Shown piece by piece: positions 19,308 through 29,388 of a DNA stretch of 64,000 nucleotides. The translations under genes and the position numbers were made by a program. How positions within the stretch are numbered: the stretch's first letter is position 1; each line of letters starts with the position of its first letter. The stretch is from JAWKTV01 sp041398905 (GTDB taxonomy: Bacteria > Planctomycetota > Planctomycetia > Planctomycetales > Planctomycetaceae). A model generated the notes under the pieces. That model was not told the origin of the DNA, searched no databases, and saw only the letters and a list, made by a program, of their open reading frames with translations. Location of the stretch: contig JAWKTV010000017.1 of NCBI GenBank assembly GCA_041398905.1, positions 1 through 64,000 on the forward strand, written 5' to 3'.

Positions 19308-19922
19308 ATGTCATCTATCCACTGGACGCCGCGCGAGCAGCGCGAGGGCCGACTGCGACAGTGGCTCATGTACCTGGGGGCCGCTGCGATCGGCCTGCTG
19401 TTCTGGCTGCTCGTGATCGGCCCGATCAACGTGGAGTTGCAGCTCGAACAGTCGCGGCTGGCGCACTTCACCATTCTCAGTGGCGGCGGCGACGCCGTCG
19501 CTGCACAGCAGGCCAAGCTGTCCAGGCGTCTCGATGAGCTGCGGCACCAGCAGGCCGAGGCCGCGGGCCGCATCCCGGCGGAGGCTCGTGAAGATGATTT
19601 CCTGAAATTGCTGAGCGAACACGCGCGCGCCAGCGAACTGCGGATTCAGGACTTTCGTCCGATGGGGATCCTGCAGACCCCCACACATGATCAGATGCGG
19701 GTGCGGCTCTCCGGTGAGGCCGAGTACGAAGCCGTCTGTCGCTTCCTGGACGCGCTGCGTTCGGCGGACCGTATGACGCGGGTCACAATGTTCGAAGTCA
19801 GTGTCGCAGACGCACAGCGGCGACGCTGCTCCGTCGATCTGACGCTGGACATCTTCTTCAACGAACGAATGCATTCCGCCGCGGCCACCGTCGCTTCGCG
19901 CCCGACCAACGCGAGCCGCTGA
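19308..19922 (+). CDS. pilO: PilO/GspM-type assembly protein
   Basis: A 204-residue bitopic membrane protein. I set the start at the ATG at 19308 (MSSIHWTPREQREGRL), preceded by a GAGG ribosome-binding site. The longer upstream reading in this frame belongs to pilN. One membrane segment (YLGAAAIGLLFWLLVIGPI, about residues 22-40) is followed by a coiled coil (RRLDELRHQQAEAAG). A ferredoxin-like domain then follows, with ELRIQDFRPMGI and YEAVCRFLDALRSADRMTRV, the normal PilO pattern. It should pair with PilN in the inner-membrane platform. Confidence 0.82.
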   Translation: MSSIHWTPREQREGRLRQWLMYLGAAAIGLLFWLLVIGPINVELQLEQSRLAHFTILSGGGDAVAAQQAKLSRRLDELRHQQAEAAGRIPAEAREDDFLKLLSEHARASELRIQDFRPMGILQTPTHDQMRVRLSGEAEYEAVCRFLDALRSADRMTRVTMFEVSVADAQRRRCSVDLTLDIFFNERMHSAAATVASRPTNASR

Positions 19923-19978
19923 GCGGTCTCCAAGACTCCTGTCGGTTCGCCGACACACCCGAACAACTCGCCTTCAGC

Positions 19979-20662
19979 ATGTCAGCTCGACACTCTTCCG
20001 CCGACACCAGCGCACGCGCCGCCGCCGCGTCCCCCGTCCACGGCCGTGCGTCGGGGCAGCCAGTCAACCAAAGCGGCGATCCGACGTTACGCCGCAAGCT
20101 GGGGCTGATCGCCATCCTGGCATGCATCCTGATCGGCTTGCTGTATCGCAACGTCCGCAACTCGAACGCGGCCGCGGACAGCTCGGTCGCGGCGGCCGCT
20201 GTCGATTCTCCGGTCACCAGCCCAACCGACGCCAGCACGCCGACGTCGGCCTCGGCGTCGAGTGCGACAACTGCGATTCCCACCAGCGCGAGCTGTCGCC
20301 CCAAGCTGGAACTGCCCAAGATCAGTCTTGCCGAGATCGTGAAGTACAATCCGTTCCGCAGCCCCGTGTTGACTCCTCCCGAGCCGGAGCTGGAGCCGGT
20401 CGCCGTCGCCGCAGTCGCCGTGAACGTCGCGGAAACCGACGTCCTTCCCGATCCGCCACCAGCGCAGCTCGATCCACAGGTCAAGGTTTCCGCCTATCTG
20501 GAACGGAACGGTCAGCGAATGGCGATGGTCGACGGACGGATCGTCCGCGAGGGTGACGCGCTGGGCGACGGGCTGCGGGTGCTGGCGATTCGTCGCGATG
20601 GAATCGTCGTTGAGAGGCATCAATCTCCGGCGGGAACCGCCGGTGCGATGAACGACCGCTGA
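19979..20662 (+). CDS. GspC/PilP-like inner-membrane linker protein
   Basis: A 227-residue protein with one membrane segment (LGLIAILACILIGLLYRNV, about residues 41-59). A long linker of Ala, Ser, Thr and Pro (about 60-105) follows, then the short conserved block VKYNPFRSPVLTPPEPE that marks GspC/PilP proteins. The C-terminal domain contains RNGQRMAMVDGRIVREGDAL and RVLAIRRDGIVVERH, the usual beta domain that contacts the secretin. It lies directly before the secretin gene, consistent with linking the platform to the outer-membrane channel. Whether it is closer to GspC or PilP cannot be settled by eye. Confidence 0.75.
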   Translation: MSARHSSADTSARAAAASPVHGRASGQPVNQSGDPTLRRKLGLIAILACILIGLLYRNVRNSNAAADSSVAAAAVDSPVTSPTDASTPTSASASSATTAIPTSASCRPKLELPKISLAEIVKYNPFRSPVLTPPEPELEPVAVAAVAVNVAETDVLPDPPPAQLDPQVKVSAYLERNGQRMAMVDGRIVREGDALGDGLRVLAIRRDGIVVERHQSPAGTAGAMNDR

Positions 20663-20809
20663 GGTGGGCGATCGACCACGATCGTCAAAGTTGGCCGAGC
20701 TTGCCTATTCGTCGGCACAACGAATTCGATTGAGTCGGTTCTGCCGCACTGAACGACAATTTCGATCTCATCACCCTCTTCGATCCGACAACTAGGATGT
20801 CTGTCGCTC

Positions 20810-22977
20810 ATGATGGGAGCGTTGCTTAGGATCGTTTACAGGGACGTTCGTTTGATCCGCTTGGGGGCCAAGTCTGGAGACTGGCTGAGCGGCTGGACCA
20901 TGGCAGTGTGCCTGGCGTCCACGCTGGCCGGTTGCGCCGCGCGCGGCCCCGGAGCCTGGGTGAGCCTGCGTGACAAGGCCGCGACCACTGCGGCTGAGGG
21001 AACGTCGCTGGCGGAAACGGACCCCAGCGGGCACCAGGCTCGCTCGCCAGCCGTTGCTGGCAACCCACGATCCAATGGTGCGCCTGCTCGCTGGCCGCAG
21101 CCAACGGGGTCTGCGCCCGACGGTCGCGTCGCCGACCCGCGACTCGCTGACCGCGCGATCACTCCAGCCTCGCACTGGCAAGCGGGCTATCTGGAGGAGA
21201 TCGGGACCGGCGAGCCGAATGATGCTGCCAGCAGCGGCATTGATCCACCGCTCCCTGGCCCGAATGTGGAGCCGCCCTTGGCCGCGGGCGCCCCCGAGAC
21301 CTTCCATGTTCCATTCTCGAATCCGGCCGAGCAGCACCCGCTCGACTACGCGCCCATCGGCGACACGATCAGCCTGACCGCGACGGAGACCCCGCTCTCC
21401 GCGGTGCTGACGATGATCTCGCAGCAGGAGGGGATCAACATCGTGAGTGGCGAGGAGTTGACCATGCCGGTCAACGTGTCGCTGCACGACATCCCGCTGG
21501 CGGAAGCGATGGATTCGATTCTCAATATCGCCGGCTGCACGTGGTACGCGCAGAACGGGATCATTTACGTCAGTCGTATCGAGTCCGACGGACACCGCTC
21601 CCCGCTGATTCAAGGGCGGCAGGTGCGTGTGTTGCCGCTCAACTTCGTGGCCGCCGCGGATGTCGAGAAGGTGCTGACCGGGCTGCTGTCACCCGCCGGC
21701 CATGTCTACACCACCGAGGTCGATTCCAAGGATAAGCGGCGAACACGGGAGGCGATCGTCATCGAGGACCTGCCGGCCTATCTCGAACGGGCGATGATGT
21801 ACGTCGCCGAGATCGATCAGCCACCCCGGCAGGTGCTGATTGAAGCGCACATCCTCGAAGTGACGCTGAAGGACAACACGGTCCATGGCGTCAATCTCGA
21901 CTACATGACGGAGCTGCTCGGGGCGAACGTTCGGATCCAGACCCTCGGCTTCGCCAACCCCACCGCCAGCCCGGGGTTCCTGTTCAGCATCGACGGCACC
22001 GACCTGAACGCGCTTATCGAAGCGTTGCAGAAGACCACCGACGCCAAAACGCTCGCCTCGCCCAAGGTGGTCGCCCTCAATGGTCAAGAAGCGCGCATTC
22101 AAATCGGCGAGCGGCTCGGCTTCTTCGTTACGACCACCACACAAACCTCCACGCTCCAGCAGGTGCAGTTTCTGGATGTCGGTATCGTGCTCCGCGTCAC
22201 CCCCAGCATCACTGCGGATGGCCGTGTGCTGATGGAAGTCAGTCCCGAGATTTCGACCGGCAAGATCAACGAGACCACCGGGCTGCCCGACAAGGCGACG
22301 ACCGAAGTCGAGACCACCGTCATGCTGCACGATGGCCACGGCATCGTGATCGGCGGGCTGCTGCAGGAAGGCGACGCGGACGATCAGACGAAGGTTCCGC
22401 TCGTCGGCGACATGCGGGTTGTCGGGCGACTGTTCCGCGCCGCACGGTCAACAAGGAACGCAAAGAGGTGATCGTCGCGCTCGTTCCCCGCATTGTCCCG
22501 TACGAGCCCTGCTACCAGCACCAGGATGCCGTCGACCTCGAACGCTCCTCCACGCGGCTGGTTGATCCGTCACTCAACCGGGTCGATCGTCCCTGGGAAG
22601 GCCAGTTGCCAGATGCGATGCGTCGGCCTCGCTCGGTCGCGTACCGTCGACTGCCGGACACCGTTCACAACCTGTCGGAGCCTTATCCGCTTCCGGCCAA
22701 GCACTACCTGCCCACACCCGATGAACCGAACGCTTACGTTCCGGGTGGCCCGTACGATCCCCGCGTCCCGGGTGGCTCGACGATTCCGCATGAATCGCTG
22801 CATCCCGACGAGCAATACGCCGTACCCCTGAGCCGTATTCGCATCGAGCGTGCGCGCGCACCCTTCCGGCGGCTGAATCACGGAAGGCCGACTGGCCTCG
22901 CGTGGCAGGGGGCCCCGGGTAGTGAAGATCGGTCGGGTGCAGCGGGGCGCCCCGCCACCCGCCGTCCGCTGTATTAA
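20810..22977 (+). CDS. gspD: Secretin GspD/PilQ, lipoprotein type (frameshifted)
   Basis: Outer-membrane secretin. MAVCLASTLAGCAARG gives a lipobox (LAGC), so it is probably lipid-anchored. The ATG at 20900 (MAVC) is a likely true start; 20810 is the longest form. A polar, Pro-rich region runs to about residue 170. An N0-like domain follows (SAVLTMISQQEGINIVSGEE), then a NolW-like domain (VRVLPLNFVAAADVEKVL, PPRQVLIEAHILEVTL). The secretin core is LASPKVVALNGQEARIQIGE, VLRVTPSITADGRVLMEV and VMLHDGHGIVIGGLLQEG. The frame breaks near 22438, where one C appears missing from CGCCGC. The family ending VNKERKEVIVALVPRIVPYE then continues. A 155-residue Pro/Arg-rich tail follows, to 22977. Confidence 0.88.
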
Positions 22978-23078
22978 GCGAGGCCGGTTGGCCACTCGTC
23001 GCTGGCCGCTTGCGATCGAACTGTCGTCTGGCGAAGATGACTCGTCCATCGTCGGAGACAGTTCAAAGGGAGTGGCCT

Positions 23079-24938
23079 GTGTGCAAGTTGATGATTCAGC
23101 GCGTCCTCAGTGCAGCTACGCTGGTGCTGATCGCTTCGCAGTCGGCGAGCTGGGCGGGGTCGGCCAGCAGCCTGATGGACATCTCCGCCAACGGCCGGTG
23201 GCTGGCGTGCTCGAACCGTGACAACGGCAGCGTGACGATCGTCGACCTCGAGTCGCTGAGCGTCGCGCGCGAGATCGCCGTTGGCCACCATCCGGAGGGG
23301 GTGACGTTTCTGGGCGATGGGACGCAGTTCGCCGTTGCCGTGTATGGGGATGATGTGGTTCGGATCATCGACGCCGATTCGGGCACGGTGGTCCGGGATG
23401 TTCCCGTCTTCGATGAGCCTTACGGGCTCATCGCGACTCGCGACGGCAAGTCGTTGTTCGTCACGCTTGAGTACCCTGGCGAACTGCTGCGGGTCGACAC
23501 GGCGACCGGCGAGGTCGCCGCAAAAGGAGCGGTTGGCCAGTTCCCGCGCGGGCTGGCGATGACATCGGATCAGCGGCGGCTGCTCGTGACCGAATACTTC
23601 ACCGGCATCGTGCGCGAGGTGGACGCCGAGACGTGCGCGACGACCGGCCGTGAATGGGCCGGCTCCGCCGAGGACAATCTCGCCCGGCAGATCGTGGTGC
23701 ATCCGACCCGCGGCAAGGCGTACATCCCGCATCAGCGGTCGGTCGTGACTAACCCGCATGGCACCGGGGCGATCTTCCCGTACGTCTCGGTCATCGACAC
23801 GGATGCTGACGCGACCTCGCGGCGGAAGCGGGTGCAGATGGATTCGTTCCGGGGCACCTACGTCGTCGCCAACCCGTGGGAGGCCGACATTTCACCCGAC
23901 GGGTCGAAGCTCTATGTCGTCTTTGGCGGGACGAACGACCTGTTCGTGTGCAACGTACTGGACGACAACTATCGCGAATTGACGTACCGCGACGTCGTAC
24001 AGGTCGGCTCGAATCCGCGAGCGGTCCGCGTCGCCGCGGATGGCCGGCGCTTCTACGTATACAACGCGCTCGACTTTGAAGTGGTGGCGTACGACGCCGA
24101 GTCGCTACGGCCGATCAAGGCGGTCAAGGTCTGCGAGTCACCACTCGACGATGAGCTGCTGCTGGGGAAGAAACTGTTCTATCTCGCGAAGGAGCCGATG
24201 GTCGGGCTGCGGTGGATTTCATGCTCGAGTTGTCACCCGGATGGCGACGCGGATGGCCGGACCTGGCAGCAGCCGGAAGGTCTACGGAACACACAGTCGC
24301 TCGCCGGGATGGCGTGGACGCATCCGATTCACTGGTCGGCCGACCGGGACGAGGTGCAGGACTTCGAGCACACGATTCGCTCCGCGCTCATGCGGGGTCG
24401 GGGCCTGGTGTCGGGCAGCCTGAATGACTCGCTGGGCGAGGCGAACAGCGGACTTTCTCCGCAGTTGGATGCGCTGGCGGCGTACGCCAATTCGCATGAT
24501 GTGCCGCTCAGCCCGCATGCCAAGTCCGGTCTCACGCCGGCGGCCGAGCGGGGGCGTGAACTGTTCTTCTCGGAACAGGTTGGATGTGCGCAGTGTCATT
24601 CGGGTGCGTATCTGTGCGACTCGCGTCCCGGTCCAGTCGCGGGGTTCGCCCTGCATGACGTCGGCACGGGCAACGACGATCCCAGCGAGCTGATGGGGCC
24701 GAAGTACGATACGCCAACGCTGCTGGGGGTCTATCGCACTGCTCCTTACTTGCATCACGGTAAGGCCAAGACGCTTGAGGAGGTGCTGACGACGTTTAAT
24801 CCGGCGGACCGTCACGGGCGGACTTCGCACTTGTCCGACAACGATATCACCGCGCTGGTGGAGTATCTGAAGGCGTTACCCTACGAAGATCCGACACCCG
24901 CCGCGAAAGCGGAAGGGCTGGAGCAGATTCGCAAGTAG
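23079..24938 (+). CDS. Exported beta-propeller protein with cytochrome c domain
   Basis: About 620 residues. The start is either the GTG at 23079, which has AAAGGGAG about nine bases upstream, or the ATG at 23091 (MIQRVLSAATLVL). Both give a signal peptide ending SQSASWAG. Residues to about 380 carry YVTN-type propeller repeats (SNRDNGSVTIVDLESLSVA, GEVAAKGAVGQFPRGLAMTS, DGSKLYVVFGGTNDLFVCNV). The C-terminal third has two heme c motifs, CSSCH and CAQCH, plus TPTLLGVYRTAPYLHHGKAK, as in MauG/di-heme peroxidase-like proteins. It should be periplasmic and redox active. The substrate is unknown. It follows the secretin by about 100 bases. Confidence 0.85.
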   Translation: MCKLMIQRVLSAATLVLIASQSASWAGSASSLMDISANGRWLACSNRDNGSVTIVDLESLSVAREIAVGHHPEGVTFLGDGTQFAVAVYGDDVVRIIDADSGTVVRDVPVFDEPYGLIATRDGKSLFVTLEYPGELLRVDTATGEVAAKGAVGQFPRGLAMTSDQRRLLVTEYFTGIVREVDAETCATTGREWAGSAEDNLARQIVVHPTRGKAYIPHQRSVVTNPHGTGAIFPYVSVIDTDADATSRRKRVQMDSFRGTYVVANPWEADISPDGSKLYVVFGGTNDLFVCNVLDDNYRELTYRDVVQVGSNPRAVRVAADGRRFYVYNALDFEVVAYDAESLRPIKAVKVCESPLDDELLLGKKLFYLAKEPMVGLRWISCSSCHPDGDADGRTWQQPEGLRNTQSLAGMAWTHPIHWSADRDEVQDFEHTIRSALMRGRGLVSGSLNDSLGEANSGLSPQLDALAAYANSHDVPLSPHAKSGLTPAAERGRELFFSEQVGCAQCHSGAYLCDSRPGPVAGFALHDVGTGNDDPSELMGPKYDTPTLLGVYRTAPYLHHGKAKTLEEVLTTFNPADRHGRTSHLSDNDITALVEYLKALPYEDPTPAAKAEGLEQIRK

Positions 24939-25028
24939 CCACGATTCGTCGGCAGCGGGACAAGCTCAACGGTTTCGAGCGTTGACGTCGAATCGCGGAG
25001 AACTGAACTTTGAACAGGAGTGGTCAGA

Positions 25029-25787
25029 ATGCGAAAGTGTGTATGGATGATGGTGTGTGCACTGTGGATCGGCGCGGGGTGCAGTTCCGAGACGCCAACG
25101 CCGGCGACAGAACCGGCCGAGGTTCCCGCCGCGGGCGGCTCGATTGAACTGGGCAACCCCGGTCCTCCGCCCGGCGGCCAGTCGGAGCCGGACGTTGAGG
25201 GAGGCGCAGGCGACGCAGCCGCCACGACCGACGACGCCGCAGCGACCGACACGGACAGCGAGGGTGGCTGCGAAGATCAGCCAGCCAGCAATCCGACGGC
25301 GGCAGCCGCGCCCGCCACGCAGCCCGTCACCGTGCAGGTCGGCTCGCTCGACGACGTAGAGCGGCTCATCACCGCGAGCAAGGGGAAGGTCGTGGTCGTC
25401 GACTATTGGTCGACATCGTGCATACCCTGCCGGAAGGAGTTCCCCGGACTGGTCGCGCTGCATCGCGATTTCGGGGACAAGCTGGTGTGCATCTCGGTCT
25501 CGACCGACTACTCCGGCATCCCATCGAAGCCGGTCAACACGTACCTTCCCAAGGTGCAGGAGTTCCTGGAGAAGCAGGGGGCGTCGTTCGACAATTTCCT
25601 GCTCGACCAGGAATCGGAAGTGGTGTTCGACCAACTGAAGCTCGGTTCGATTCCGGCGATCTACGTTTACGACGCCAGTGGCGAGCTGGTCGAACGGTTT
25701 GCCGATCCCGCGGATGGCAAGGAGTTCACCTACGCCGACAATGTCCGACCCCTGGTGGTGAAGCTGTTGACCACGCGGTCGAACTGA
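25029..25787 (+). CDS. TlpA-like thioredoxin-fold lipoprotein
   Basis: About 252 residues. The ATG at 25029 has AGGAG ten bases upstream; the GTG at 25020 is too close to it. MRKCVWMMVCALWIGAGCSS is a lipoprotein signal with lipobox IGAGC. A 90-residue Pro/Ala/Asp-rich linker follows, then a thioredoxin-fold domain (KVVVVDYWSTSCIPCRKEFP) with the redox pair CIPC. The resolving part includes LGSIPAIYVYDASGELVERF, with the cis-Pro. It is likely a periplasmic thiol-disulfide reductase tethered to a membrane. It lies 90 bases after the cytochrome c protein, so it may help mature or reduce c-type cytochromes; that is inference from position. Confidence 0.88.
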   Translation: MRKCVWMMVCALWIGAGCSSETPTPATEPAEVPAAGGSIELGNPGPPPGGQSEPDVEGGAGDAAATTDDAAATDTDSEGGCEDQPASNPTAAAAPATQPVTVQVGSLDDVERLITASKGKVVVVDYWSTSCIPCRKEFPGLVALHRDFGDKLVCISVSTDYSGIPSKPVNTYLPKVQEFLEKQGASFDNFLLDQESEVVFDQLKLGSIPAIYVYDASGELVERFADPADGKEFTYADNVRPLVVKLLTTRSN

Positions 25788-25874
25788 CACGACGCGACAC
25801 ACTGCCGGGCCTGTTCGCGATCGCTGGTTGGCGAGCGGGTCGTTTCCCCTTGATGACCTCGCGACCCCGCCACC

Positions 25875-27040
25875 ATGCTCAATGAAGCCGAAGCTGTCGA
25901 CACCGTCCTGCGACTGATGTCGATCCCTGGTCAAAGTGGCTGCGAGGCTGCAGTCGCCACAGCAATTATCGAGATTCTCGAAAGCGCCGGCGTCCCCGCC
26001 GACGCGATTCAGAGCGACAACGCACATCGCAAGAGTCCGATCGGCGGCGAGCGCGGCAACCTCATCGTCAAGCTGCCGGGCACCGTGAAGGGGCCGCGAC
26101 GTCTGCTGATGGGGCACATCGACACCGTGCCTCTGTGCGTCGGCTGCCAGCCGGTGCGCGAAGGGGGGCAGATCATTTCGCGGAACAAGGCAACGGCCCT
26201 CGGTGGGGACAATCGGGCAGGGGCGGCGGTTGTGCTCATCACTGCGATCACGCTGCTCCGCGAGCAGATCGACCACCCGCCGTTGACGTTGTTCTGGCCC
26301 GTCCAGGAAGAGATTGGCCTGGTGGGAGCGAGGTATGTGACGCTCGAAGCTCGGCAAGCCGCAGCTCTGCTTCAACTGGGACGGCGGCGCCGCATGCCGC
26401 CGTCATCGGCGCGACGGGGGCTGAGCATCTCGATATCCGCATCCGCGGGCTGGCGAGTCACGCCGGCGCGCATCCGGAGGAGGGTATCAGCGCAGCGGTC
26501 ATCGCCGCCAAGGCAATCGCCGACCTGGAAGCGGCCGGCTGGCATGGCAAGGTGCAACAGGGGAAGCGGCTGGGTACCAGCAATGTCGGAACGTTCAAGG
26601 GCGGGGCGGCCACGAACGTCGTGCTGGATGAACTGCAACTGACCGCCGAGTGCCGCAGCCACGACCCGAAGTTTCGGGCGAAGATCGTCGAGGCATATCA
26701 GAAGGCGTTCGCCGCCGCGGCGAAGTCGACCCGCAATGCGGCGGGTCGGTCGGGGAGCGTGACGGTCGATGTCCATCACAAGTATGAATCGTTCGCGCTG
26801 TCCGAACGCGAGCCGGTGGTGCAGGCGGCGATTGCCGCGATCACCGCCTGCGGTCTGACACCGGAAACCCGCATCGTGGATGGCGGGCTGGATGCCAACT
26901 GGCTGACGAAGCTCGGTCTACCGACGGTCACGCTCGGCTGCGGACAGGCGGGCATTCATACCGTCGCCGAGTCGCTGCAGATCGACAGCTACCTTGCCGC
27001 CTGCCGCATCGCACTGAAGCTCGCGAGTGCAGCGGCCTGA
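25875..27040 (+). CDS. M20-family metallopeptidase (PepT-like, frameshifted)
   Basis: A cytoplasmic dizinc aminopeptidase/deacylase, about 388 residues once repaired. Zinc-binding motifs: GHIDTVPLCVG (about residue 82), ALGGDNRAGAAVVL (about 115) and WPVQEEIGLVGARYV (about 145, catalytic Glu-Glu). Near 26346 one extra G shifts the frame; the next frame reads KLGKPQLCFNWDGGA. Near 26392 one C is missing, and the protein then continues PHAAVIGATGAEHLDIRIRG. The dimerisation domain includes IRGLASHAGAHPEEGISAAV, and the last zinc region has GGLDANWLTKLGLPTVTLGC with GIHT. The substrate is probably a tripeptide or small peptide. Confidence 0.85.
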
Positions 27041-27277
27041 CGCCGCCCCACCATGTGCTAGCAGGCCTGACCGACCGCAGGGAGTTCCGGCGCGTTCGAG
27101 GTGCGAGCTGCCCCATCGAATGACGTCGCGCCTGCCTCCTCGGGCGAGCCGGAGTGCGTCAGCACCCGGACCGGGACGATGCCCGGACAACGCTGATGGC
27201 TCGCGGAGTCGCATCGGAGGCGGTTATGCTGACCGAAGCTGTCGTTGATCCAACAACATGATCCGGGGAAAGTCGCC

Positions 27278-27772
27278 ATGAGAATGTTCGGTGCGATGTG
27301 TCTATTGAGTCTTGTGGCGGTCTGCAGTGCCGACGATGCGGCACCGGTCGAAGTCACGGCGGAGCGGCTGAAGGCGGCGGAGACGCTCGCGGCGACGATG
27401 GACCTGAAGAAGCAAATGCTCGGCGGCTTCGACGCGATGAAGCCCGTGATCGATCAGCAGGCGCAGCAGTTGCGACTCAGCCCCGAGGACCGCACGGAGT
27501 TCGCCCAGATCTACCGCGACTGGTTCGAGCAGGACCTCGACCATGCCGCAATGGGGCAGCAGTTCGTCGAACTTTACGCCGAGGAGTTCACCGAGGAGGA
27601 GCTGGTGCAGCTCAACGAGTTCTACCAGACTCCACTGGGACAGAAGCTGCTGGCGGCGACTCCCAAGCTGGCTCAGGCCGGCGCGCTGGTCGGCATGCAG
27701 GAGGCCCAGTCGAAGCAGGGGATGCTGCTCAAGCGGATGGAGCCGTTCCTGGAGAAGCGCCGTCCACGGTGA
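27278..27772 (+). CDS. DUF2059 domain-containing exported protein
   Basis: About 164 residues from the ATG at 27278, which has GGGGAAAG six bases upstream. MRMFGAMCLLSLVAVCSADD is a short signal peptide. The body is helical and fits DUF2059: LKKQMLGGFDAMKPVIDQQA, FAQIYRDWFEQDLDHAAMGQ, ELYAEEFTEEELVQLNEFYQ and TPLGQKLLAATPKL. The molecular role is unknown. The family is periplasmic in Gram-negative bacteria. It stands 240 bases after the peptidase gene, with no clear link to its neighbours. Confidence 0.85.
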   Translation: MRMFGAMCLLSLVAVCSADDAAPVEVTAERLKAAETLAATMDLKKQMLGGFDAMKPVIDQQAQQLRLSPEDRTEFAQIYRDWFEQDLDHAAMGQQFVELYAEEFTEEELVQLNEFYQTPLGQKLLAATPKLAQAGALVGMQEAQSKQGMLLKRMEPFLEKRRPR

Positions 27773-27955
27773 CGATGGCCGCGCTCAGCCCGCATGGCGG
27801 ATCGACACTGAATTCGACCTTCGCCGATCTCCGCAATGCGGGTTGTGAGGGAGGTGTTTGGCCGCATGGGGACAGACATCTGGCGGATGTCCCGGGCGGG
27901 TGGTACAACGGTGCTGGCGAGCCGGTTCGTCTTTTCTTGTGTGAGAGGTGGCCTG

Positions 27956-28407
27956 ATGCGGGGCGAGACCGTCGGCCGGCCCATGGAGATTCTGCTGGTC
28001 GAAGACAGCCTGCCGGCAGCGCGCATCACGATGGCCGCCCTGAAGCGGGGTGGAATCGTGCATCGGCTGACGTGGCTGTCGGACGGGGCAGAGGCGGTCC
28101 GGTTCATTCATCGGGAAGGGGAATTCGCCCGGGCCCCGCGTCCCGATCTGATTCTGCTCGACCTGATGCTGCCCGGACGCGACGGCCGGGAGATTCTCGC
28201 GGACCTGCGTCAGTTGGATGACCTGAAGAACACGCCGGTCGTCATCATGACGGGGACATCGAGCGAGGAGCAGGCGCGCTGGGACAGGAGCATCTCGAGG
28301 TGCAGGGGTTTCTGGAGAAGCCGGTGGACCTCGACAAGTTTCTGGGCATCGTCGACCGGCTGAAAGCCTTCTGGAAGGCGGATATGATCTTGCCGGAACC
28401 GCGGTAG
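27956..28407 (+). CDS. Response regulator, Rcp1/CheY-like (3' frameshifted)
   Basis: A single receiver domain of about 150 residues. The ATG at 27956 follows GAGGTGG; the ATG at 27983 (MEILLVEDS) is the shorter option. The acidic pocket is LLVEDSLPAARIT, the phospho-acceptor is in LILLDLMLPGRDGREIL, and the Thr switch is in VVIMTGTSSEEQAR. At about 28275 the frame breaks; the next frame gives LGQEHLEVQGFLEKPVDL, which contains the conserved Lys-Pro. It ends KADMILPEPR at 28407. The large insertion around the first helix (RGGIVHRLTWLSDGAEAVRF) matches response regulators of the phytochrome-partner type. No cognate kinase is adjacent. Confidence 0.8.
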
Positions 28408-28440
28408 CGGCGGGGACCGACACGCTAAACGCGCCCCATT

Positions 28441-28468
28441 TTGAGAGTCCCCGTCGAGCCGATAGAAT
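28441..28468 (+). promoter_or_regulatory. Candidate sigma-70 promoter for argB
   Basis: TTGAGA at 28441-28446 and TAGAAT at 28463-28468 are separated by 16 bases; each box matches the sigma-70 consensus at five of six positions. The argB ATG lies 38 bases downstream of the -10 box. It sits in the short gap after the response regulator, so argB may be transcribed on its own. Confidence 0.55.
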
Positions 28469-28506
28469 TCCGCCTGCTGCAAACGGGCACATCAGAGACG
28501 AGGACA

Positions 28507-29388
28507 ATGGACGACGCGATTCGCAAGGCTCAGGTGCTGGTGGAGGCCCTCGGCTGGATTCAACGCTTCCGCGACCGCTATGTGGTGATCAAGCTGGGCG
28601 GCAGCGCTCTGGAGAATCGCGAGTCGGTGCAGTCGTGCCTGAAGGATGTCATCTTCATGGAAGCGGTCGGCATGCGGCCGATCCTGGTGCATGGCGGCGG
28701 CAAGTCGATCAGCCAGGCGATGGAGACCGCCGGGATCGCGCCCCGATTCGTGCAGGGGCGACGATACACCGACGAAGCAACGATGGAGATCGTCGCCCAG
28801 GTGCTGGCTGGGGAAATCTGCGAGTCCCTGGTGGACGAGATCCGGCGGCAGGGGGGCCGGGCGATCGGCATGCACTTCAACTCGATGAACGTGCTGGTTG
28901 GCGAGCGGCTGCAACTGCCCGGCGCCGACGGAGCACCGATCGACCTGGGGCAGGTCGGTTACGTGACGGACATCCGTCGCGAGGGGTTGCTGGCGACCTG
29001 CCGTTCGGGAACGATCCCCGTGATTCCGTCCGTCGCGTTGGACGAGGCGGGCGGCAAGCTCAACGTCAACGCGGACACAGCCGCGGCGGCTCTGGCGCGG
29101 CTGCTGAAGGCGGAGAAGCTCGTGTTCCTGAGCGATGTGCCGGGGATTTTCCGCGATCGCAAGGACCCGTCCACGCTGATCTCGCACCTGACGGCCTCGC
29201 AGTGCCGGGCGTTGATTGCTGACGGGACGATTGACGCCGGTATGGTGCCGAAGGTGGAGGCCGCCCTGGAGGGCTTGGAGGCTGGAGTCGGCAAGATTCA
29301 CATTGTGGACGCCCGTCTGCCACACTCGATGCTGCTGGAGATCTACCAGGATCGCGGAGTTGGTACGGAAATCGTGCCGGAGCGGTAG
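28507..29388 (+). CDS. argB: Acetylglutamate kinase ArgB
   Basis: Catalyses ATP-dependent phosphorylation of N-acetyl-L-glutamate, step two of arginine synthesis, in the cytoplasm. The ATG at 28507 (MDDAIRKAQVL) has GAGG nearby; an upstream in-frame start at 28441 lies over the promoter. Family motifs: VVIKLGGSALEN (phosphate loop), ILVHGGGKSISQAM (substrate Gly-rich loop), GGRAIGMHFNSMNVLVGERL, GKLNVNADTAAAALARLL and LVFLSDVPGIFRDR. DAGMVPKVEAALEGLEAGV is the usual end region. About 293 residues, full length. The GMHF substitution is a variant of the usual GLSG-type block. No other arg gene is in the window. Confidence 0.95.
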   Translation: MDDAIRKAQVLVEALGWIQRFRDRYVVIKLGGSALENRESVQSCLKDVIFMEAVGMRPILVHGGGKSISQAMETAGIAPRFVQGRRYTDEATMEIVAQVLAGEICESLVDEIRRQGGRAIGMHFNSMNVLVGERLQLPGADGAPIDLGQVGYVTDIRREGLLATCRSGTIPVIPSVALDEAGGKLNVNADTAAAALARLLKAEKLVFLSDVPGIFRDRKDPSTLISHLTASQCRALIADGTIDAGMVPKVEAALEGLEAGVGKIHIVDARLPHSMLLEIYQDRGVGTEIVPER

